From contig KZ627148.1 in NCBI GenBank assembly GCA_002917775.1, forward strand, positions 1,068,989-1,132,988: a stretch of DNA of 64,000 bases, given 5' to 3'. Made by a program: the position numbers and the translations under genes. The notes under the pieces were generated by a model. The model saw only the letters and a program-made list of their open reading frames with translations. It was not told where the DNA came from and did no database searches. Positions 44,523-57,065 of this stretch are shown piece by piece. The DNA is from Glaciozyma antarctica PI12. Its lineage: Eukaryota > Basidiomycota > Microbotryomycetes > Kriegeriales > Camptobasidiaceae. The stretch's first letter is position 1. Each line of letters begins with the position of its first letter.

Positions 44523-44782
44523 GACGCTTGCTGGTAGTACCCCCTCGCGTGTATACCCCCTCAGTTAACTTGTGTATTGAATGCTTGTTCTCGCGTTCGC
44601 TGAGAGGTCGGAGGGAGCAGTGTCGCGAGCGAGGAGAGCGCCTGAGCAGAGCCACAGGCGCAACGAGTCGCGCTCCACGATCGGCTGAAAAGGTTTTGCA
44701 AAGAGCTCTATCGCAGGTTGGTTGTTTAGATCGCACCTGAGAAGGAAGCGTCAGTGTATGCGGGGAACGGGGGAGCGGACCT

Positions 44783-45820
44783 TTACGCACTGAGGTTCTG
44801 AAGGCGGAAAGAAGGAGGGGAGAGAGCGAGAGTTAGCAGAGCTCAAGAAAAGGATAGGACGGGGGACAGCACGCACTCCGAACTCTGCGCAGAACGAAAG
44901 TCGGTCAGCTCCCGCTCCACCTCATCCAACGCGCAACGGAGGGACTCACTCTCGACGTAGCCGGGGACGGTCCACTTTCCCTTGCTAACCATCGCCTCAA
45001 CCGCCTTGGTGATCTCAGGGCGAGCCTTGGAGACATCGTCGAGCTGCGCTGGGGCATCAGTTGAGTGCACACGGGTGAGGAGCGGGAGAACGCACGGAGA
45101 GCTGGTTGAAGGGACGGGCATCCTCAATGTTCTTGAGGGTGGTGTTGAGGTTTCCGAGCTCGGCCTCGATCTTGGTCGCGGTCTGCTTGGCGGACTCGAC
45201 CTGTCGTTTGAGAGGAGGAGAAGAGGATGGGGATGTCAGCTGGGTCCCTACCTCCGCTCTCCGCTGCCCTTCTTGCTCGTTCGATACGTCCTCCTTGACC
45301 CGCTCATGCTAGCCTATCCCACCCTGCACTCCTCGCTCCCCCATCACCCCGTCCTGCTGCCCCAGCCCACGTATCCTGCTTGCCCAAACTCACCGCCTTG
45401 CCCTCGAACGCCGCGATGGCCTTCAACTGAGCTCCGACATCGTAATCAGCGGCCTTGAACCCCTTGAACAACTTCTCGCCCTCGGCGACGACATCCTTGT
45501 TCTTGAGGATCCGGCGGTAGTGCTCAAAGTCGATCTCGTGCGAGCCCGACTTGAGCTGGCTGTTCTGGAGGCGGGCCTCGGCGGCGCGCTTGCGGAAGGC
45601 GGAGAGGGCGGAGAGAGTCTCTAGAGGGTGCGTAGGCTGTGGTCAATGGAGGTCCGGAGGGAGGAGGGCGGCAAGGAGGAGGAGGCTCACCCTTGGGCAG
45701 TCCGAGTTTGGTGGTGATCCGGGCCCAGTCGACGACACTGCGCGGGGCGGGGGAACGAAGGTCAGCCTGTGGCCTAAGCTGTTCAGGACTCTTTCTAACT
45801 CACACAGCAGCCTTGGACAT
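44783..45820 (-). CDS. ATP7: ATP synthase subunit d, mitochondrial
   Basis: The start at 45820 codes MSKAAV, which splices to VVDWARITTKLGLPKETLSA. FRKRAAEARLQNSQLKSGSH, then IDFEHYRRILKNKDVVAEGE, then IEAELGNLNTTLKNIEDARP-FNQL and GKWTVPGYVE follow yeast Atp7 in order. The end is KFGNLSA, with stop TAA at 44783-44785. Subunit d is part of the peripheral stalk that holds F1 against rotation. One intron (about 45202-45390) is near 190 nt, longer than its neighbours, and lies between EGKA and VESAKQ. Two very short exons near the 3' end carry KFG and NLSA. The length of about 170 residues is normal for the family. Nuclear expression is expected to be strong but nothing in the flanks shows this. 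Confidence 0.93.
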
Positions 45821-46061
45821 TTTCGTTGAGGAGTTGGGGGAGGGGCTGACCCTCCTCTCTTCGGGGAGAACCTCAAGGCAGAGTAGCACTCACAGCTACC
45901 ACCAACTCGACCTTCTCTTTTTTCAAAGATTGGGCAAAGGATGGACAAGACGACACAAGATGGAATGGTAAAGGAAGAGAGTAAGAACGATCAAGCAGAC
46001 TAGAACGAGGGGAGGAACAAGAAAAAATAACGAAAAACAACCAACTCGCCCCCCTCGCAGC

Positions 46062-47779
46062 TCACTCTGCCCTTCTCCGTCTCGTCCTCGTCCGCACGTC
46101 CCCATCTTCCTCAACAGGGCTATCCCAGCCATCCCCACCATTCTCATTCATCACCGGACTCAAGCTCTTCCCATAAACGGGTGCATCCCAATCTCCCGCC
46201 ATCGGATCGCTCGGCTCCGACTCGCTCACGCGCGATAGCGGCCGTCGAAGAGCTTTGCGAGGAGTTTCGAGGTTGAGAGTGGTGAGGAGGGCGGGGACGG
46301 AGGCGCTAGGACGAGTGGGGGAAGGAGGGTCGTCGATCGTGCTAGTTGGAGGAGGGGAGGACTCGTCGTCTGAGCCTGACGATGGGGGTGGGGAGGAAGT
46401 CCGTGGCTGGTCGTGCCAGTTTGACTGGTCGTGGCTGGGTGCTGGAGAGGCGGTATCGCCGTGGAGACCTAGAACGTCGGCGACAGAGACGGCCTTGCGA
46501 GGGCGGGGAGTCGTGGGGCCGGGAGAGAGGGTGCCTTGTGCTGTCCGAGCGACCTCCTTGTCCAGGTCGATGACGGAACCGCGCTTGCTCCCTCCTAGAC
46601 CGAGGTTCATCCCCAGAGGAGGCAGGATCGTAAAGACGTCGCGATCCTCCTCCGTCTCCCTGCATTCCCACACCTACATCAGCTCTCGCTTCCGCTTCCT
46701 TGTCTCCAGCTGAAGACTCACAATCGGTACGAATCAAACGGGTCGGGGTGCTCGTTCAGCATTCCCTCTATCACCGGATCCGACGTCGCCTTGCTCGCCA
46801 GCCTATCCGCGAGATCCAAAGTCGACCTCAACAGCAGCGCGACCTGTCCCAGCAACCTCATCAGCTCCCTCCCTCTCCTAGCCCACCGCACACTCACTTT
46901 CCCCCCAATAGTCCCCCACATCTCTACCTCCCCATCCAGCGTCTCTCCATAATAACTCCCCTTGCACACCTCGACCTCCCTAACCTGCTCCTGCAGCCTC
47001 TCCAACGCTCTCCGAAACTGGCTCAGATCCCGACTCTTCTTCCGTCCCTGCTTGAGGTTGTCCGCCTCCGTCTGCCGAATCGCAGCCGTCTTCTCCGCCA
47101 GCAACGTCTCGTACTCTGCGTGCCGACTTGCGAGCGTAGCGACGTACGTGTCGAAAGCGTGTAGGAGAGGAATCTCGAATGACCGGTAAAGAGTATCGCT
47201 CTGCGCTCGTTAGTCTTGCTCAAGCTCAGAGGAGGACGGACGCACGAGCACGGCAGACGACGACGAGATCATGTACTGCAGCCCCGACGCCGCAAGCAGC
47301 TGTTCCCCACTCTCCCCCGCTCCCTTAACCCTCGCACACTCCTCCAAAGCCCCCGCGAAACCCGTCGTTGCTGTCGTCCCTGCGTGAGCGACGTCGTGCG
47401 GAGAGAGGAGGGGGACGGACCGGTGCTCATGGCCAGGAGGGCGTTACGGTACGCTTTGGCGCTCTTGAGGAGAGCTTCGAAAGCCGCTACTGAGGACCGT
47501 AGCTGCGCGGAGGAGGGTCAGTACACCGCGCCCCACCCACTCGCTCAACACTCAACGCACATCCGCTCTGCACCAATAGCTCTCGTCAGCACCTCTCCCG
47601 CTCCTCCCAGTCGCGAAACGCACCTAGTGATAACAACCTTAGGCCCCATCTCTCCCAGATCAAGAGCACTCGCCGACGTCGTCGCCGTCAACGTTGGCGA
47701 AACCGGCTCACGGAAACTGGAAGGAGGCGCGCCGCCGCGGGCACCCCGGAAGGAGCCGATGGAGGGTACCAGGGTGGGC
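46062..47779 (-). CDS. IVY1: I-BAR domain phospholipid-binding protein IVY1
   Basis: The joined product reads MGPKVVITRADLRSSVAAFE, then LLKSAKAYRNALLAMS, TGFAGALEECARVKGAGESG and EQLLAASGLQYMISSSAV. It goes on with SDTLYRSFEIPLLHAFDTYV, NLKQGRKKSRDLSQFRRALE and SDPVIEGMLNEHPDPFDSY. This is the inverse-BAR module of yeast Ivy1, which binds phospholipids and the Rab Ypt7 at the vacuole and affects TORC1 signalling. The C-terminal 200 residues are Ser/Pro/Asp-rich. The triplet AD in TRADL comes from a 7-nt microexon (47561-47567) between two good introns. The first visible exon starts after a TCTAG acceptor at 47779 and lacks an ATG before GEMGPK, so either translation starts at 47649 or a further 5' exon exists. 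Confidence 0.83.
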
Positions 47780-48375
47780 TAGAGTGGGCGGGGGAAGGAG
47801 TGTCGGAGGCGGAGGGAGGGCGGAGGGAGAGGAGGAGGTATTGTTTACTCTTCTTTATCTCGTACTCTCGTGAAGCCCCCGCCGCTCGTATTGAATCTAC
47901 TAGAAGATTTTGTCTCCAACACTGCAGCGCCCTCAGCCCCACAGCGCCTTGTTCCAGGTCCACTGCTTCCCACGCTCGACTCTCTCAGAGCCCTCTCTTA
48001 ACAACTCGCCCCTCTCGCGCATCCGACCTTCCACAGACCAACGCCGGTGAAGAAAGGGAGGATTACGAAGGACCAGGTGCGCAACGGGAGAGGGAGAAAG
48101 GGAAGGAGGAAGCTGTCGCAGCTGCTGTCGGCCCCTCTCTGCTGCGCCTCTGCTTCCCCCAATCTTTGCTCTCCGTCGGCCCTCAGCGAACAGCGGAATC
48201 ACCTGCCCCTTTGCTCAAATCTCAGTGCTCAGCCTTGGCTAGCGTGAATTCTGAAACCCCGTGCTCGTCGGCCAATCTTTAGCCCAGCAGCCTTCGTTCT
48301 CCGCAACGCTCGGCTCTCTCTCTCTCCCCCCACCTCGTCCTCTCCCGACCACCGAAATCATAGCAAACGTTCACC
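47780..48375. other. Divergent intergenic region
   Basis: It lies between IVY1 (minus) and an SDR gene (plus) and probably holds the missing first exon of IVY1 and both promoters. Nothing else is recognised. Confidence 0.45.
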
Positions 48376-49413
<1,038 letters not shown>

Positions 49414-49606
49414 GAGGGAATAGGGAATAACAGGCCTGTATTGAGTAACGAAGAGCGAGGAGTGAGCAGAAACCACGACAAGAGAGAAGAAGGCGCAGGC
49501 TCGAGCAGGAATGCCAAACGCTGTAAATTAGGGTGTATCGAAAAATGCGTACTATAAGAACCAACAATCAAACGCCAAAGTCCACTGTACACCTCCACCC
49601 CGTGCC

Positions 49607-50825
49607 TCAGCAGCACTTGCCACTCGACACCCTTGCGCCCAGCGAAAGCGTTCTGCTCCCTCGCAGCCCGCTACCCCAGCTGCTCACGCGCCGAAGCGTG
49701 CGTTCACCGTACGAGACGCCCGAGCCGGCTTTCTCAGGGTCTAGCTTGCCCGATTCGATAGCGAGGAGGATGGATCGAGCGAGGAGGACGAAAGGCTGTC
49801 GCGAGAGGTTAGCGGCGGCGATGCGCAGGAGGAGAGGGGCCGTACCTGCTCTACGTTCTCGCCAGAGAGGGAAGAAGTCTCCATGAAAAGAATGTCGTGG
49901 TCCTTGGCCCAGCGACTCGCTTCGAGGTACGGCACTTGTCGATCCTCGTCTTGATCCAGCTTGTTCCCGACGAGTACGACCGCCAAATCGGGCGACGCTA
50001 GAGCTCTGGCATCCGCCAACCAAGCCGATAACGAGTTGAACGACGCTCGACTGCAACTACGGCATCAGCTCCCTTCCTCGCTCCCACGCCCCATCGCACG
50101 CACTTGGTGATATCGTACACGATCACCGCTCCGCATGGGTAGTAGGTAGTAGTTCCTCGTAACGCTGCGGAACCGTTCTTGACCTGCCGTGTCCCACAGC
50201 TGAATCTTGAGCGTCTTGGAGGAGCTCGAGCGGGAGGATGAGGACGCGGCGGGAGTGGAGGAGGGGAGACGGAGGAGAGTCGAGGAGAACTCGACGCCTG
50301 TAAAACGGGGGTGAGCGGTGTGCTGTAAAGGGGCTTAGGGGGACTGACCGATGGTGTGAGGGGAAGGATTGCGAACTGCGAAGCGTGTTAGGAGCAGCTG
50401 AGGAGGGGGAGAGTGGGGGAGCTTACACCGGTTGTTCAGGAAGTGGTGCATCAGGCACGACTTGCCCACGCCGGAATCGCCTGCGGGGAGGCAGAGCGTG
50501 TGATTAGCTAGCGCCCTCGCGTCCCTCGTCGCTGGGCCACTCAGGCCACTCCACCACCTCGACCCCTCGCGTCCCCACGCCCCTCCCCGCGTCCCATGAT
50601 GCCACCTGTTCCACCAGCCAGAAAGGACTACGTGTGCCTACCTATTAGAATAAACTTGAGAAGGAAGTCTGCGAGAAGAGCGTCAGAAACGATCCCACCG
50701 CGCGGGGAGAGGCTGCTGCCCGGAAACGCACCATAGATCTCGGGAAGTTCTGGGTCGCACGAGTCAGCGCCAGGCTGGACGTGAACTGAGAAGGACGACT
50801 CACCGGTTCCATCGATGTTGGACAT
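49607..50825 (-). CDS. Rab4-type small GTPase
   Basis: Eight or so exons code [20 protein letters not shown] (P-loop), [15 protein letters not shown] (switch I), [20 protein letters not shown] (G3), [20 protein letters not shown] (NKxD) and [14 protein letters not shown] (G5). [11 protein letters not shown] and [18 protein letters not shown] are close to animal Rab4, and the C-terminus ends GKCC for geranylgeranylation. Rab4 directs fast recycling from early endosomes; many ascomycete yeasts lack it. Two features are unusual: an N-terminal extension MSNIDGTELPEIY, spread over tiny exons, and an insert rich in Ser ([17 protein letters not shown]) between strands beta2 and beta3, which most Rabs lack. 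The start is at 50825 and the stop TGA at 49607-49609. Confidence 0.88.
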
Positions 50826-51582
50826 CGTCGCGGACGGAGAGGGAGAGGGAGCTCGGCGGGTCGGGAGCGGCGCGACTGAGAGGCTCCACTTGTTCGGACG
50901 GGAGGGAGTGGCGTGCGGGTGGCGTAGGTGTTCCTGGGAGAAGCGTCTATTGGTGCTTGACGGTGTTCACTTGCTCTGCAGGCGAGGTGGGTGAAGGCAG
51001 AGTGAGTTGCTGCTGAGTTGCCGTCGAGGGAGCGCTCCCGATGTTCTCTCCTTCTCCCACGACACCAGGCTAATCATCGCTAAGATCACTGCTACTTTAC
51101 TGCTCACCTCCTGCTCCTACCGCTGCTCCACCCCGCCACGTCCGCCGCCTACTCTCGCAGCCGCGCGGGGTGTCCTGTGCGGCCTTCCTCCCACAGCGGT
51201 GCAGCGCGTCGGTCCTTGAGCTTTTCTACTTCGTACGCCCTTCTCCGTGCTCTATGCCAGGCCAGGCGCGAGGTGACACTAGACGCCGGGGATCTTCTGG
51301 GGGCTGGCAATCTGAGCTGCCCCCTCTTTGCAGTGCTCCCCTTTCCGCCATCCTACCCTACGCTCCTATATACGATGGTTCTCACTCTTGCCTTCGGCTA
51401 TACTGTGATCCGCTCTGCGATTAGAACTTGCTATCAGCTCCGTTACGGCCTTGGAAGTGACTAGTGCGAAAGCCAAGGTTATTTATCGCTATCTTGAGAT
51501 TGTGAGGAGCCGCCAGCAAGCTTTGCCAGCACCCGAGCCTTCCTGCTTCTCCCCACCTCTCTCCAAACCCACAGTTGCATTC
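50826..51582. other. Divergent intergenic region (about 0.75 kb)
   Basis: It probably contains the promoters of the Rab4 gene (minus) and DUR3 (plus). The segment 51370-51500 is more AT-rich than average. No GATA-factor site array could be called with confidence, although DUR3 genes are typically nitrogen-regulated. Confidence 0.45.
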
Positions 51583-54500
51583 ATGTCGGAGCCGCAAGCT
51601 ATTCTCAGCCAAGGAGTCGGGTATGCTGTGGTGCGTCTTTTCTCCCTTCGCCAAACTCTCACCGATGCTAAGCTTATCTTGGAACGCAGGTTCTCGGACT
51701 CGGGCTCTGCTTGAGCTTCATCATGGTCGGCTTGACCTGGCTCTCCAATCGCTACAGCAGCAACTCCACCAAGAACGTCGAGGAGTTTACGTCGGCCTCG
51801 CATTCGGTCAAGCCGGGGCTAATCGCAGCGGGAATCGTGTCTGGTACGTCGAACAGATCTCTCGGTGGATACTTTGCTGACCCTACATCGCAGCTTGGAC
51901 ATGGGCAGGTGAGTTGACGGCTGCGAGGGACTTTGACGGGGAGCTGATTCGGCGTGCTTCGCAGCTACTCTACTGCAGTCCACCTCGATCGTCTACAAGT
52001 TTGGAATCTCAGGAGCATGGTGGTACGTAGTTTGATTACCGTGCTTCTTTCGGGGAGCTAACCCCTTCTCTTTCAGGTACGCAGCAGGCGCGACGTGAGT
52101 TCGCTTATCACCGCTCGGTTTCTCCTGGTTGACCGCCTCAATCTCTCTCAACAGAGTGCAGATCCTCTTGTTCGCACAGAACGCAAGCCGTCTAAAGATC
52201 AACGCACCGGCAGCACACACCTTTCTCGAAATCATCCGAGTGCGCTGGGGACGAGTCGGCCACTTCACGTTCATGTTCTTCGCGCTCGGGACCAACATCA
52301 TCGTCAGTTCGATGCTCATCACAGGAGGGAGCGCCACCGTTACTTCCCTGACTGGAATGCCAACGGAGGCAGCGTGCATGCTTATCCCCGTCTCCGTCGT
52401 CCTGTGAGCCGAAGCGAGCTTGCCATTTCACTTCGCAGCTGACTCGCTTTTTTTCAAGATACATTCTGATCGGAGGAATGCGAGCGTCGCTCATGGCCGA
52501 CTACATTCACTGCGTTGCTGTCTTCTCCATCATCATTTCGCTAATGAGCGTCGTCTTCGCACAATCGGACCTTATCGGTTCTCCCAGCAAGGTCAGTCTC
52601 GGTTCCTAGTCTCTTTGCTCTCTGCTGACTCTCTGCGCGACTAGATGTATGATCTTCTTGAAGAAGCCGCCAGGCTACGCCCAGTCGTAAGCGCCTCTCT
52701 GTCTAACGCAGAGTTAAACGATTGACGTGTCGGTTTCTCCTTCGCAGGAAGGGAACGCCGGCGGAAGCTACTTGACCATGCGCTCCAAGGGCGGTATTAT
52801 CTTCGGAGTAATCAACCTCATCGGTACGCAGCTTTCCAGCCTCGACTAAGCTCGAGCGAGCTTCCATCACGTTATCTGGCGCTGACTCCCTTCTCCGTTT
52901 TTCTTCCGTCCCTTAGGTAACTTTGCGACCATCTTCAACGACCAAGCGTACTTCCAGCGAGCCGTCGCAAGTGAGCCAGTTTCGTGCGTCAAGGCATTCA
53001 TGCTCGGTGCGTCACATTCCTTCTCCTCCCGCACTCTCGCTAACCCTTCTCCAGGCGGATCTGCCTGGCTCAGCGTACCCCTCGGCTTCGCCACTACCAT
53101 GGGTCTTTCCGCTATCGTCCTCACAGTCGACAACCCGCTCTCCGCGTCCGCCGTCGGAGCTGGTCTCCCAGCCCCTGCCGCCGCAGCTGCTCTTCTCGGA
53201 ACCACTGGAGCTTGTGTCATGCTCGTCCTTCTATTCCTTGCCGTCATCTCTTCGGCTGCCGCTGAGCTCATCGCCGTTTCGAGTAGTGCGTCCTCTTTCG
53301 CTCTCCAGCCGAGTACGCTTTAACTGACCCTCTCGTCCAGTCTTCACCTACGACATCTATATCCCCTATATCAACCCCAAAGCCACACCAAAACAGATCC
53401 TCTTTGCGGACCACGTCGCGATCGTGGTCTACGGCGTCTGCATGGGGCTCCTAGGACTGATATTTAACGCCGCTGGAATCTCGATGGGGTGCGTTGCCGC
53501 TATTCTTGCTTCGTTCCACGCTGACGTAGATACTTATCCGCAGATGGCTTTACCTGTTCATGGGGTGAGCGACGACTTACAGTATCGAACGGGAACGGAA
53601 GCTGACTTCGCATTCGCAGCGTCGTCCTCGGATCGGCCGTCGTCCCCATCGCCATGAGCCTCGCCAACGCCAACGCCAACCGTAAAGGATGCATTTGTGG
53701 TGCCTGGATCGGCGTTTCTGCAGGAGTCTCAGCGTGGCTGGGGACGTGTGCGGCGCTCAACGACGGAGTCCTCACCGTCGAGACTACATTCCAGGTGCGT
53801 TCTGACCTCTCTTCGCCCTCGCTTTCTTTGCTAACTCGCTTCGCAGGACTACCCCATGTACGTGCACCCTCAAACTACCCGATCTGCGTTCACGCTGACC
53901 TTTGACCCTCAGGCTCGCTGGAAATCTAGCTTCCATCGGAACGTCCGCCATCATCTGCCTGTCGACGACCTATATCTGGCCCGCCCACTTCGATTTCGAC
54001 ATTACGCGCAACATGAACCTGATTCCTAATTCCGATGCCATTCCTGCTCCTGAGAAGATCGAAGACGTGCCTACCTCCGAGGATGCGGAGAAGGAGTCGG
54101 CGGACGAGAAGGCAGTTGGTGCTGCCGAACTCAGCTCTGCAAGTACTTCTGTTGCTGAAGCCTGTAAGTTTCTTTCAACCTCGCAGTGCAGAGCGTTTGC
54201 CAATGCTTTCGCACCTCGCAGATGACGAGAACAAGGATCCTGCGAAGCTCGTCGCCACCTACAGATTGGCGGTCAAGGCGTCGCTCTTCCTCTTCGTCCT
54301 CCTCCTCCTCGTCGTACGTCTCAGTCTAGATCGATTGAAACCCGCTTCTCACCGACGTTGGCCCTGCAGATTCCCTTGCCCCTCTTCTTATCGTCGCATA
54401 TCTACACCAAGGTGCGTTCTCGTTCATTTTCTTCGATTCTCGCTTCAGATTGCTGACGATTCGCTTTCTGGATCCAGGGAGGATTCACGGCCTGGATTGT

Positions 54501-54709
54501 AGTGGCGTTCGTGTGGGTGTTCTACGGCATGGGAGCTGTGCGTCGAGCTTCGTTCCGCCTTCGCTCGGTGGCTAAATATCCCTTTCTCGCAGGTCGTCGT
54601 CTTTCCAATTTTCGAATCTCGAAAGTCTATTGCTGAGCTCTTCACCGCGATTGTACGCGACGTTTTTGGTGGCGGGAAGGGTACGAAGAAGCAAACAGTC
54701 GCGGCGTGA
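51583..54709 (+). CDS. DUR3: Urea/polyamine active transporter (sodium:solute symporter family)
   Basis: About 17 exons encode a protein of roughly 700 residues with around 15 hydrophobic helices. It starts MSEPQAILSQGVGYAVVLGL. YSSNSTKNVEEFTSASHSVK, then GLIAAGIVSAWTWAATLLQS and YKFGISGAWWYAAGATVQIL are hallmark DUR3 segments. IFNDQAYFQRAVASEPVSCV and FLAVISSAAAELIAVSSIFT-YDIY follow in the later half. DUR3 carriers take up urea, and in fungi also polyamines, by proton or sodium symport at the plasma membrane; expression is usually induced by poor nitrogen or allophanate. The loop after FDFDITRNMN is acidic (EDVPTSEDAEKESADEKA), with SSASTS nearby that could be phosphorylated. The stop is at 54707-54709. 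No break is visible. Confidence 0.93.
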
Positions 54710-55050
54710 GATGGGAACGAGGAGCGCGAAGTCGGGTAGAAAGGGCGGGCTTGCGGTGTTGAACGTATTGGTTGTACAAGGCTTACAGCAAGAAATGTGG
54801 CGAATCCACATCAAGGAACGAGGAGAGACGAGGGAGAAGGAGCAGACACTCGCGCGCTGGCAGCTGGCAATGCATGGCAGGCTGCGCGTCGCCCAGGCCC
54901 CCACTTTTGTTGTTCTCCCTCCGCTCCTTAACACGAAAGCTGCCGCTCTTCAAGACCCTCTTGGAACCCTCTGCACCCTCCTCCACCCTCCTCCCCTGCA
55001 GTCCAACTCTCGCAGCGCGCGTCTGCGCAGGATCTCGTCGCGTCTCGACC
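54710..55050. other. Tandem intergenic region
   Basis: It spans the 3' flank of DUR3 and the 5' flank of the UBZ4 zinc-finger gene. An open frame crosses it into the downstream gene, but the first good start (GACCATGTC) is at 55051. Nothing else is seen. Confidence 0.5.
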
Positions 55051-57065
55051 ATGTCTTCCTCAGGCTCTGAAGTCGACGACTTCTTCACCAAGCGACCCCG
55101 ACGCATCCCCAGTCCCATCGCCCCTCCTCCCAAGCGCCGTCGTCAAGTCCCATCCTCCGACCGCTCGCGGGAAGGCCAATCAGGCAGCGGCGCCGCCCTC
55201 CCTTCGTCTGAGCTCGAGGTGCTTTCTGGCGGTCGAGCGAACGGAGAGCGCGCGGGAAGGGTGGAAGTGGGAGTTGGGAGCACGCGGAAGGGCAAGAGCG
55301 GGGGCGCGGGGGCTCCAAGGCCGCTGGAGACGAGGTCGAAACCGAGGGTGGAGCTCACCATCTCGTCCTCCCCCGAGCAGCCACGCTCCCCCTCTCCTGC
55401 CGAGCAGCTCTCTTCCACCCAGATCGATCGAGGGAGCGTCGTGCTTCGGGGTATGGCGGTCGAGAAGGGATGGGAGGGACCCGCGAGGAGGCCCATTACG
55501 CGACCGCATGCTGTTGTCCAGGGGCAAGCGCGCGAGGCTGGCGTGAGAGGAGCGGCGTCTGGATCACGGCACGCAGTACCTGAGCAAGGGGGGAGCAGCA
55601 CCGACACGGATGGGTCCAAAGGCCCCTCGACCTCCTCTGGCGGCGCGTCCCGAATGACCTCCTCGACCTCTCGCTCCTCGAAGGAACCTCCTCCTCGACG
55701 CAAACCTCCCGAGGAAGTCCTCATCCTCTCCTCTCCGAATCAGGCCGACATCCGCGATGGCGTTCTTCCGCCTGGACAGCGTCCGCCACCTCCACCGGAT
55801 TTCTGGGGAGCAGGCGACGTCGCGCCGACGAAGAAGAAGGAGGCGAAGCGCGTGCACGGAGAGGCGTCGAAGAGGCTCGCGACGTTGTCGGAGCTGGGGA
55901 AGAGGGTGGCGGAGAACGTTAATATGGACGAGGAGGAGGACGAGATTGTCGAGGGGAGTGGGAGCGATGACGCTGGGAAGGGGAAGGGGAAGTACGAGAG
56001 CGTGGCGGATGCGAACAAGCGAAAAAGCGGAAGAGCGAAAGGTGAGTTCTTTCTTGCGGTGGTGCGAAGGTGTGTGACTGACGCAGGACTCTCGCCAGTG
56101 AGGCTGCAGGAGAGTCGCTTGAATAAACAGCTCGCAGTACCAGCGCACGACACGCCTATTCCCTCTGCTCGTCAAGTTCTATTCGCAGCGTCGAGCGCAA
56201 ACGGCAAGAACAAGAGCTCGACCGAATCGTGCGCCCTCTGCAACAAGCTTGTGCGTCCTGCCCTCTCGCCACGCCTCCCCTCGCTAATTCCTACGTCGCA
56301 GTTCCCTGCTTCTGAGCTCGCCTCCCACGCCGAGACGTGCTTCGCCCAACAAGCCGCCGCTCGACCCTTCGCCGCCGTCCCGTCTCGCGCCAAACCTCCT
56401 CCTCCCGCACTCGCCAAGAAGCCTCCCCCTCCTCCGCTCGCCAAGAAACCTCCCCCTCCTGCACCGAAAGCTCTCAACGCCGCAGAAGCTCAGAACGCCG
56501 CTCTCCTTGCCGACCTCAACTTCAGCCCTCCCGCCGCACCTCGCTACGACGCGAAAGCGAAGGGCAAAGGCCGCGCGATCGAGTCCTCCGACGAGGAAGG
56601 ACCTCCTCCGCAGGCGGAAGACGACGAGGAATTCGGTGATGATTTGTGGGAGAACTACGAGGACTTTGACCAGTTTGCGAGCACGAGGAGGGGGGAGATT
56701 ATCGATGTTGGGAGCGAGGACGACGATGTACCACTCGCGGCAAGGACATACGCGCAGAGGAGGAACGGGGCGCAAGTGGGCTCGTCTCCGCCGAAGGGAT
56801 CAATCTTTATCTCGACGCTGCCGCCTGCGATTAGGAATGGTTGTGCGTCGTCGTTCCGCTCTTCCGCTGTATTCGCTCGCTGACGGGGTTCTTGAGCGCA
56901 GACGAGCACCTGTACGCCGCCAAGCCTCAGAAGGACGCCGGAGGTGATCGGGAGGGCCTGCTTGCGCCGCAAAAGATGTCGGCGCCTGCGAAGAAGGCGT
57001 TCAAGCCCAGGCGAGGAGGAGGGTTCCCGAAGCGAGGAGGGAGGCGTGGGGGAAAGAAGCGCTGA
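55051..57065 (+). CDS. UBZ4-type zinc-finger protein, mostly disordered
   Basis: The start at 55051 (MSSSGSEVDDFFTKRPRRIP) leads a long Ser/Pro/Arg-rich exon with basic nuclear-localisation-like clusters (PPPKRRRQVP, KSGRAK). After one intron the protein holds ESCALCNKLFPASELASHAETCF, a C-x2-C...H-x3-C finger of the UBZ4 class found in Rad18, SPRTN and other DNA-damage proteins, where it binds ubiquitin. A KKPPPP-type repeat follows, then an acidic stretch (DDEEFGDDLWENYEDFDQFA) and a Gly/Arg/Lys-rich end (GGGFPKRGGRRGGKKR). No RING, protease or nuclease domain is seen. A role at ubiquitinated chromatin is inference. Introns lie at about 56042-56090, 56249-56301 and 56851-56901. Confidence 0.78.
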
